A stretch of DNA of 10,917 nt from JANWHF01 sp036276235 (lineage in GTDB: Bacteria > Planctomycetota > Phycisphaerae > Tepidisphaerales > Tepidisphaeraceae). A model generated the notes under the pieces. That model was not told the DNA's origin and made no database searches. It saw only the letters and a list, made by a program, of their open reading frames with translations. This document shows, one piece after another, positions 6,868 through 10,917 of this stretch. The position numbers and the translations under genes are program-made. The number at the start of each line of letters is the position of its first letter. The first letter of the stretch is position 1. The stretch covers positions 1-10,917 of the forward strand of contig DATBDZ010000085.1 of NCBI GenBank assembly GCA_036276235.1. Reading direction: 5' to 3'.

Positions 6868-6957
6868 TACGCCGTCCAAGCCCAACTGGTGGGCGGCTTT
6901 GGCCCGGTACTCGAGCGTTTCGCTCGTCCACCGCCCACTCTTTTTGGATGGACGACG
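6868..6957. repeat. Degenerate inverted repeat in the trpC-GT39 gap
   Basis: GTGGGCGG (6889-6896) pairs with CCGCCCAC (6931-6938), and the outer flanks TACGCCGTCCA and TGGACGACGTA (6868-6878 and 6947-6957) also pair with one mismatch. Inside lies a perfect small hairpin CGAGCG-TTT-CGCTCG (6912-6926). It looks like a worn copy of the REP-type pairs on either side. Confidence 0.6.
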
Positions 6958-6959
6958 TA

Positions 6960-7020
6960 GTAGGGTGGGTGTACTCGCCCACCACGAGCGGAAGATGGTG
7001 GGCGAGTATACCCACCCTAC
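6960..7020. repeat. Second REP-like inverted pair (REPIN)
   Basis: The arms at 6960-6984 and 6996-7020 are reverse complements with one mismatch in 25, around an 11-base loop. Each arm opens with GTAGGGTGGG and closes on itself (GGTGGG with CCCACC). It shares GTAGGG(C/T)GGG with the pair at 6770-6828 but differs in the loop, so the two are related REP subfamilies placed side by side. Confidence 0.85.
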
Positions 7021-7037
7021 ACAAACTCGCCACATTA

Positions 7038-7106
7038 CAGAGCAGGTACTCCGAAGCATCTGACTCATTCGCCAGTCCAACCGCATGCTCCGGAGTACCT
7101 GCTCTG
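7038..7106. repeat. Inverted repeat related to the 4741-4820 palindrome
   Basis: The arms at 7038-7059 and 7085-7106 pair over 22 bases with one mismatch. The core GGTACTCCGAAGCATCTG nearly matches the arm at 4741-4772, while the outer part (CAGAGCA) differs. This suggests a family with a conserved core and variable ends. A fragment of the other outer end (CTCAGCATGACAG) occurs at 7397-7409. Confidence 0.85.
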
Positions 7107-7134
7107 AAAATGTTGGCGGGTTCCTTACGATCGC

Positions 7135-7354
7135 CACGGGCATGCTATCGCAAGCCCATGCCACCCCATTCGATCGCGGGTGCCATTTCCCACGCTTGCG
7201 TGGGCATGTCTTCCTTCCGATCGCTATTTCCCTAGTCAGTCGTCCCAAACACATGCTGACGCAAGCGTGAGGCATGGCACCTCTGGCCGCCGATGCCGCC
7301 CAATCGAGAGCTGCGCAAAATCGGGTGGCATGGGCTCGCGACAGCGTGCCCGTG
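7135..7354. repeat. Nested four-arm palindromic element (REP cluster)
   Basis: The outer arms at 7135-7166 and 7323-7354 pair over 32 bases with three mismatches. The inner arms at 7179-7209 and 7251-7281 pair over 31 bases with a few mismatches. Read in the right direction all four arms begin GGTG(C/G)CAT, and the inner ones then form the hairpin CACGC-TT-GCGTG. The orientation along the DNA is reverse, forward, reverse, forward. This looks like four REP-type units with a non-GTAG foot, two of them forming a central pair. The 220 bases could fold as one long double stem or as separate hairpins. Confidence 0.8.
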
Positions 7355-7463
7355 GGGATTTTCATGTTTCGCGGGTGTGCCCAAGGCACGCGGCCACTCA
7401 GCATGACAGAAGCATGAGGTTATCCGGGCGATCCGCCGATGCCTCGCCCCCGCGCGGTCCTCT

Positions 7464-9344
7464 GTGTATAGTCGCGCCGTGCGGCGGGCTTTCAGGTTTT
7501 TGTTGCTTTTGGTCCTCGGGTCGGCGGTCTTTGTCCTGTTCATCAACGGGCCGGACATCGTCGCCAGCCATGAGGCGCGCGTCGCGCAGCCGGCGCGGCA
7601 GATGGCGGCATCGGGCTGGCCCTGGGCGGCAAAGCCCGCCGATGTCGCGCCCGTCGTCCTGCGACAGGGGAATGTGCGGCTTGCGCCAGATTGGTCCGCC
7701 GAGCCGATTCATGTCAACCCGTGGCTCGTTCCCGTGCTCAACGGGCAGATCAGATTGCAAAAGCCGCCGCTCCCATACTGGTGCGAGGCGGTCTTTTTCC
7801 GCCTCTTCCATTTCAGCGAATTCGGCGCTCGAGTGGTTCCCGCGCTGATGGGGATGCTGGCGACGTTTTTCCTCTTCGATCTCGCCCGCAAACTTTTCTG
7901 CGGCACCGTCGCCTGGTGCACCGCGCTCGCCTGGGTCTCCACCTACGGCATCGCCGAGATGTACCGCAAGGGAATGGCTGATCCGTATCTGGCCTTTTTC
8001 ACGCTCGTTTGCGTTTGGGCGTGGGTCGCGGAGGCAATGAAAAATGAAAAATTGAAAATGAAAAATGCGAGCGGGACAGAGCAGCCGATCGCCACACGTC
8101 GTCCGCCATTTTTCATTTTTCATTTTTTACTTTTCATTTTCTACGTGAGCTTCGCGTTCGCCCTGCTGGCCAAAGGCCCGCCGGCTCTCGTTAGCATCAT
8201 CATTCCGCTCGCGGCTTATCATCTTTGCTTTCGCTCGCCATTTCCGGCTTCATTCAAAGCGCATCTCGTCGGGCTGCTGGTGATGTTGATCATTGCCGCT
8301 CCGTGGCCGCTTTATGTTTGGAAGAACGTGCCACATGTGCTGGAACTGTGGCGTTATGAGTCGGTCGGCGAGTTGATCGACAATGACGAAAATGCCCGCG
8401 CCTGGTGGTTTTATCTGCCGCAACTTTTTTATCTGTCGATGCCCTGGACGATCATGTGGGTGGTGGCGTGCATCGCGGCTTTTACGGACGGAAGCGCGAC
8501 GGAGACGCGGACCGATGGGCAAGCTCAGTCGAGTCATTCCGCTTCTACGCGGGAAGGCGCCCCCGATCTTCGTCGCTTCTTCCCGATGATCTGGTGGCTG
8601 GCCATCGTCGCGTTCTTCTCCTTCGTGCATCTGAAGAAGAACCAGTATCTATTGCCGGCAATTGCCGCGGAATCCCTCATGGTGGGACAGGCGTTGTTTG
8701 CGTTACTCGGATGGCTGCGCGAGCTCGACTTCAGGGGCCGCGCCGGCGCGATGGCGATCGCGCAAGCCGTCATCGGCGTCATCTTCGCCGCCATGAGTGG
8801 CTGGCTCATTTTGCGCGTCGGCGCGAGCCCGCCGGCAAAGATCGCGATTGTCATCGCGATCATCCTGGCGCTGCTGCCGATCGCGATGATCCTTCGCCGC
8901 GCCCCCAATGGGTGGCTCATCACGCAGGCGATCGCCTATACCTGCTCGATCGTCGTGTTCATGCACTTCTATCTCGCGCCGCTGGACGATGCGCGGTCGG
9001 CCAGGCCGGTCGCCGCGGAAATGATTCGGCTCTGCCACGACCCCGATTACACGATCCTCCCCTACCGCGTCCCCGAGGAGGCATCGGTCTATCTGCCGAT
9101 CAATCTGCGCTACGGCTTCGGCCACAAAGTGCTGGCGATCGTCGATGATGCGCACAACATACAAAAACGCGCCACCGCCAAAACCACGGCCATTCCCGAA
9201 CCAAGCCTGGATGTATTTCAAGGTTGGGTTCCCGACGCGCGGGTGATCGCCGTGCGGCGAGTTCCCGTCGCCGCAGTCGCGCCGGATTATCGGTGGAAGC
9301 TGTATGAGCTGACGGTGGAGAGACGGGGATATGCGTTGGAATGA
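7464..9344 (+). CDS. ArnT-like GT39 polytopic membrane glycosyltransferase with repeat-derived insert
   Basis: This is a 626-residue integral membrane enzyme of the GT39 / ArnT / PMT-like group, which uses polyprenyl-phosphate sugars on the outer face of the membrane. After a first helix (about 10-28) comes the loop with SHEARVAQPARQM (His36-Glu37), where relatives usually have Asp-Glu. LQKPPLPYW (Lys100-Pro102), FSEFGARVVPAL and LLAKGPPAL follow, all family landmarks. About ten more hydrophobic helices follow, then a soluble C-terminal part from about 505. Residues 192-227 are encoded by an ATGAAAA inverted-repeat element: MKNEKLKMKN, an unrelated spacer, then FFIFHFLLFIFY leading straight into the next helix. 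The start is GTG 7464; GTG 7479 is an alternative. The enzyme converges on the GT2-LAB_N pair, its probable pathway partners. Acceptor and sugar are unknown. Confidence 0.85.
   Translation: MYSRAVRRAFRFLLLLVLGSAVFVLFINGPDIVASHEARVAQPARQMAASGWPWAAKPADVAPVVLRQGNVRLAPDWSAEPIHVNPWLVPVLNGQIRLQKPPLPYWCEAVFFRLFHFSEFGARVVPALMGMLATFFLFDLARKLFCGTVAWCTALAWVSTYGIAEMYRKGMADPYLAFFTLVCVWAWVAEAMKNEKLKMKNASGTEQPIATRRPPFFIFHFLLFIFYVSFAFALLAKGPPALVSIIIPLAAYHLCFRSPFPASFKAHLVGLLVMLIIAAPWPLYVWKNVPHVLELWRYESVGELIDNDENARAWWFYLPQLFYLSMPWTIMWVVACIAAFTDGSATETRTDGQAQSSHSASTREGAPDLRRFFPMIWWLAIVAFFSFVHLKKNQYLLPAIAAESLMVGQALFALLGWLRELDFRGRAGAMAIAQAVIGVIFAAMSGWLILRVGASPPAKIAIVIAIILALLPIAMILRRAPNGWLITQAIAYTCSIVVFMHFYLAPLDDARSARPVAAEMIRLCHDPDYTILPYRVPEEASVYLPINLRYGFGHKVLAIVDDAHNIQKRATAKTTAIPEPSLDVFQGWVPDARVIAVRRVPVAAVAPDYRWKLYELTVERRGYALE
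8036..8141. repeat. ATGAAAA-type inverted repeat inserted in frame in the GT39 gene
   Basis: The left arm (8036-8067) and right arm (8107-8141) are built of ATGAAAA heptads in opposite orientation, with a 39-base spacer. The left arm matches the solo repeat at 676-707 in 29 of 32 bases. The whole element is open in the host frame. The left arm gives a lysine-rich loop and the right arm a phenylalanine-rich half helix. A pure heptad array would meet TGA within 21 bases in any frame on this strand; here the sixth codon reads TTG instead of TGA. Confidence 0.9.
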
Positions 9345-9419
9345 GTTGTCAGTTGCCAGTTGTCAGTTGTCAGTAAATACCTTTCGTAACTGACAACTTA
9401 TAACTGGCAACTGACAACT
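9344..9419. repeat. AGTTGTC heptad inverted repeat between convergent genes
   Basis: The arms at 9344-9374 and 9389-9419 are 31 bases each, built of AGTTG(T/C)C units, and pair with three mismatches around a 14-base loop. The left arm begins on the last base of the GT39 TGA stop and the right arm ends 6 bases before the GT2 stop. The element therefore fills the whole convergent gap and would form a stem in both transcripts. It is a good candidate for a two-way transcript end, although no T-run is present. Confidence 0.9.
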
Positions 9420-9425
9420 TATTTC

Positions 9426-10211
9426 CTACCCCACCGCTTTGCGCACACCGCTATCGGCGGCGGCTCGGTCCAATTCCGTTCCCACCTCGTATCCGAGCAA
9501 TCGGCTTTTCATCCAGCGGATCGCGAGCAGATCGCGGAAGCTTTTGAAGAGGCGGTTCCAGACGCCATATTTGCTTTCGCCGTGCAGGCGGGGGTTGTTG
9601 GTGACGGGAATCTCGGTCACCGTGAATCCTTCCATTTTCAGCAGCGTCGGGATGAATCGGTGCAGGCCGCGATAGAGCTTGAGCTTGGCCACGCACTCGC
9701 GCTTGAATGCGCGATAGGTGCAGCCGGCGTCGGAGATTTGCTCATCGCTCAGTTTATTGCGCACCCAGTTGGCGATGCGACTGGAGGCGACTCGAATAAA
9801 ACTGTCCCCCTTCCCGCGCGTCGCGACGCGCGTGCCGCAGACACAATCCCAGCCTTTGTCGAGTGTCTCGATGAACTTTGGAATATCCTGCGGATCGTTC
9901 TGCAAATCCGCATCCATCGTCATGACGTATTTCCCGCGTGCCGCGCGAAGGCCGGCATCGCTGGCGGCAGTCTCGCCGCAGTTGGCCTTGAACTTCAAGC
10001 CGCGCACGCGAGCATCCTTCTCCACCAGCTTTTCGATCTGTGCCCAGGAGCCGTCCTTGCTGCCGTCATCGACAAGCAAGATTTCGCCATCGATTTGATT
10101 GGCATCGAAAACTTTGGCGATCGCCTCATGCAGAAGCGGCAGATTCTCTTCCTCGTTGTACACGGGAACGCAGATGCTCAAAACGGGCTGATGGGTCATG
10201 GCGATGTGCAT
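9426..10211 (-). CDS. GT2 family polyprenyl-phosphate glycosyltransferase (DPM1/ArnC-like)
   Basis: This is a 261-residue GT-A glycosyltransferase of the dolichol/undecaprenyl-phosphate sugar synthase type, which transfers a sugar from a nucleotide donor to a lipid carrier on the cytoplasmic face. Visible motifs are VPVYNEEENLPLL (15-27), LLVDDGSKDGS (Asp48-Asp49) and MTMDADLQNDP, with the metal-binding DAD at 100-102. DAGCTYRAFKR (161-171) and NPRLHGESKYG (206-216) follow. There is no C-terminal membrane pair of the GtrB/ArnC kind, so it resembles soluble DPM1-like forms. The start is ATG 10211, six bases after AAAGGTG. A GTG at 10220 and an ATG at 10199 are less likely. It lies 11 bases after the LAB_N stop, so the two are almost certainly co-transcribed and perhaps translationally linked. 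The sugar cannot be deduced. Confidence 0.93.
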   Translation of the reverse strand: MHIAMTHQPVLSICVPVYNEEENLPLLHEAIAKVFDANQIDGEILLVDDGSKDGSWAQIEKLVEKDARVRGLKFKANCGETAASDAGLRAARGKYVMTMDADLQNDPQDIPKFIETLDKGWDCVCGTRVATRGKGDSFIRVASSRIANWVRNKLSDEQISDAGCTYRAFKRECVAKLKLYRGLHRFIPTLLKMEGFTVTEIPVTNNPRLHGESKYGVWNRLFKSFRDLLAIRWMKSRLLGYEVGTELDRAAADSGVRKAVG

Positions 10212-10217
10212 TGTAAT

Positions 10218-10224
10218 CACCTTT
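10218..10224 (-). promoter_or_regulatory. Shine-Dalgarno AAAGGTG for the GT2 gene, overlapping the LAB_N stop
   Basis: On the minus strand TAAAGGTGATTACAATG joins the TAA stop of the LAB_N gene, the AAAGGTG site and the GT2 ATG with six bases of spacing. The overlap suggests that ribosomes ending LAB_N could re-initiate on the GT2 gene. It also decides the start at 10211. Confidence 0.75.
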
Positions 10225-10591
10225 ACGGTTTGTGTGCGTCGTCAGTGATCGGCGCCAATCCCTCGGCGGCGTCGCGACGCCGCTTCGCGTAGACGAGCAT
10301 GAGATTCCGCGTGTACGGCACCGCCGACACGCAATACCCCGCGATGCCGACCGGATCATGCTGCCGCAGGAAATAGAGCGTTTCGAGCCACGCGCCCAAA
10401 AGGGACAAGTACCAGAAGGCCACCGGGACTTTGGACTCCCTGTGCTTCTCCGAATAGAGCCATTGCACGACCCAGCGCGCCTGGAAGACCCCCAGGCCGG
10501 CAAAGCCGATGGCTCTCCAGAACACATTGCTGCCCTGGAGCGGCATCTCAAACATGGCGAGCAGGGTGTAAGCTAGCAGAAGTTCGAACAT
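10223..10591 (-). CDS. LAB_N-domain small membrane protein
   Basis: This is a 122-residue membrane protein with the Lipid A Biosynthesis N-terminal (LAB_N) signature: ARWVVQWLYSEKHRESKVPVAFWYLSLLGAW (38-68), then RQHDPVGIAGY (76-86) and a final helix with YTRNLMLVY. The (R)WVVQW-x-SE-x-R-x-S-x-VP-x-(A)FW string is highly characteristic. The domain occurs alone beside GT2 and ArnT-like genes in many bacteria. A role in moving or presenting lipid-linked sugars has been proposed, but I treat it as unproven. The first 35 residues may form one more helix. ATG 10591 gives the family's usual length, and no strong Shine-Dalgarno is visible. It is the first gene of an operon with the GT2 gene 11 bases downstream, and the repeat-filled gap behind it separates it from mnmA. 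Confidence 0.92.
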   Translation of the reverse strand: MFELLLAYTLLAMFEMPLQGSNVFWRAIGFAGLGVFQARWVVQWLYSEKHRESKVPVAFWYLSLLGAWLETLYFLRQHDPVGIAGYCVSAVPYTRNLMLVYAKRRRDAAEGLAPITDDAHKP

Positions 10592-10611
10592 TCGATCACG
10601 TTACCGCTTAT

Positions 10612-10642
10612 ATTATCGGACGATGTGGGGCGATTTCTTCAA
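10612..10642 (-). promoter_or_regulatory. Possible promoter for the LAB_N-GT2 operon
   Basis: On the minus strand TTGAAG (10642-10637) and GATAAT (10617-10612) are separated by 19 bases, and the latter is 20 bases before the LAB_N ATG. The boxes are near consensus but the spacing is longer than the usual 17, so this is a weak call. Confidence 0.3.
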
Positions 10643-10646
10643 TTTC

Positions 10647-10802
10647 TGTCATTGGTCATTTGTCATTAGTCATTGGTCATTGGTCATTTGCTGTCATTCA
10701 CTGCCGAGGTCTGCGATCGGCAATTGACCAATGACGAATGACCAATGACAAATGACGCTTTGGATAAATGACCAATGACCAATGACAAACGACCAATGAC
10801 AA
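10647..10802. repeat. Three-armed GTCATT heptad repeat between mnmA and the LAB_N operon
   Basis: The left arm (10647-10698) is built of GTCATT(G/T/A) units. Two right arms in the opposite orientation follow, at 10721-10757 and 10766-10802. The left arm pairs best with the outer right arm: 36 bases with one mismatch and one whole heptad missing, a sign of change by slippage in 7-base steps. It starts 13 bases past the mnmA stop and lies on the downstream side of that gene, so it may shape the mnmA mRNA end. It is the same family as 2439-2562. Confidence 0.9.
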
Positions 10803-10815
10803 TCGCTCGATTGAG

Positions 10816-10917
10816 CTATTCCGCTTGATCGATCCACCCTCCCCCCAGCACAACCTCCCCATCATAAAGCACTACTGCCTGCCCCGGCGTGATCGCGCTT
10901 TGCGGCTCATCGAAGCG
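10816..10917 (-). CDS. mnmA: tRNA-specific 2-thiouridylase MnmA, C-terminal fragment at window edge
   Basis: The reverse strand reads 33 codons to a TAG stop at 10818-10816: RFDEPQSAITPGQAVVLYDG, then EVVLGGGWIDQAE. The F(D)EPQxAITPGQAVVxYDGxxVLGGGxI string is the C-terminal barrel of MnmA, the enzyme that thiolates uridine 34 of tRNA-Lys, -Glu and -Gln using sulfur relayed to a catalytic cysteine. Only the tail is present; the ATP-pyrophosphatase domain and catalytic cysteines lie outside the window to the right. The end of the protein looks normal. It is on the same strand as the LAB_N operon but 224 bases away across the heptad repeat, so I do not assume one operon. Confidence 0.9.
   Translation of the reverse strand, partial: RFDEPQSAITPGQAVVLYDGEVVLGGGWIDQAE

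Larger units (their letters stand above)
6774..7463. other. 690-base gene-free gap holding several inverted-repeat elements
   Basis: There is no credible gene between trpC and the GT39 gene. Open frames that cross it are made of repeat arms. In order it holds the GTAG-foot REPIN (6770-6828), a degenerate inverted repeat (about 6868-6957), a second GTAG-foot REPIN (6960-7020), a relative of the 4741 palindrome (7038-7106), a nested four-arm element (7135-7354) and a 13-base remnant (7397-7409). The last 55 bases before the GT39 start show no clear promoter or Shine-Dalgarno; a TATAGT at 7467-7472 overlaps the first codons. Confidence 0.8.

Noticed and set aside
6771..7106. Terminal inverted repeats of an insertion sequence
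   Set aside because: No transposase-coding frame lies between any pair of arms in the window. All spacers are under about 160 bases, so these are non-autonomous at best.
7135..7354. CRISPR array or structured non-coding RNA gene in the repeat-dense gap
   Set aside because: The repeats are inverted rather than direct with even spacers, and no cas gene is near. The arms resemble REP-type repeats rather than one conserved RNA.
6667..7404. Open frame of about 245 residues on the minus strand in the trpC-GT39 gap
   Set aside because: It is built of repeat arms and the antisense end of trpC, and no domain or conserved motif is visible.

Overview
The window looks like a piece of a moderately GC-rich chromosome from a member of the Planctomycetota, possibly of the Phycisphaerae kind. 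The best clue is the small protein at 3115-3423, which ends in a CxxCGYSLxGNxSGxCPECG zinc ribbon, a tail I associate with planctomycete proteins. Weak Shine-Dalgarno use and single-gene dispersal of housekeeping genes fit but prove nothing. The assignment is an inference from protein style; no rRNA or tRNA gene is visible.

Layout, left to right: a VOC-fold (glyoxalase/dioxygenase-like) protein (+); the tandem GTPase Der (-); a two-CBS-domain protein and a small zinc-ribbon membrane protein (+); tyrosyl-tRNA synthetase and a CPBP-type membrane protease (-); indole-3-glycerol-phosphate synthase TrpC (+), divergent from the protease; a 690-base gap packed with inverted repeats; an ArnT-like GT39 membrane glycosyltransferase (+); converging on it, a two-gene operon of a LAB_N small membrane protein and a GT2 polyprenyl-phosphate sugar transferase (-); and, at the right edge, the last 33 codons of the tRNA 2-thiouridylase MnmA (-).

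Functionally most of the genes are housekeeping: ribosome assembly, aminoacylation, tRNA thiolation and tryptophan synthesis. The only multi-gene unit that suggests a pathway is LAB_N + GT2 facing the GT39 enzyme. Together they look like a route that loads a sugar on a lipid carrier (GT2), possibly moves it across the membrane (LAB_N) and transfers it on the outer face (GT39), as in lipid A or cell-envelope decoration.

The most striking content is repetitive. Most intergenic gaps hold inverted repeats of several unrelated families: 7-base tandem units (GTCATTT/G, AGTTGTC, ATGAAAA), 8-base units (CACGGAGG), REP-like hairpins with a GTAG foot arranged as inverted pairs, and a roughly 32-base palindrome. 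One ATGAAAA-type element lies inside the GT39 reading frame and is translated. Its left arm carries changes that remove the TGA stop that an unmodified array would supply. A solo copy of the same repeat supplies the last five codons and stop of the VOC gene. I saw no CRISPR array, transposase gene, phage gene or defence system.
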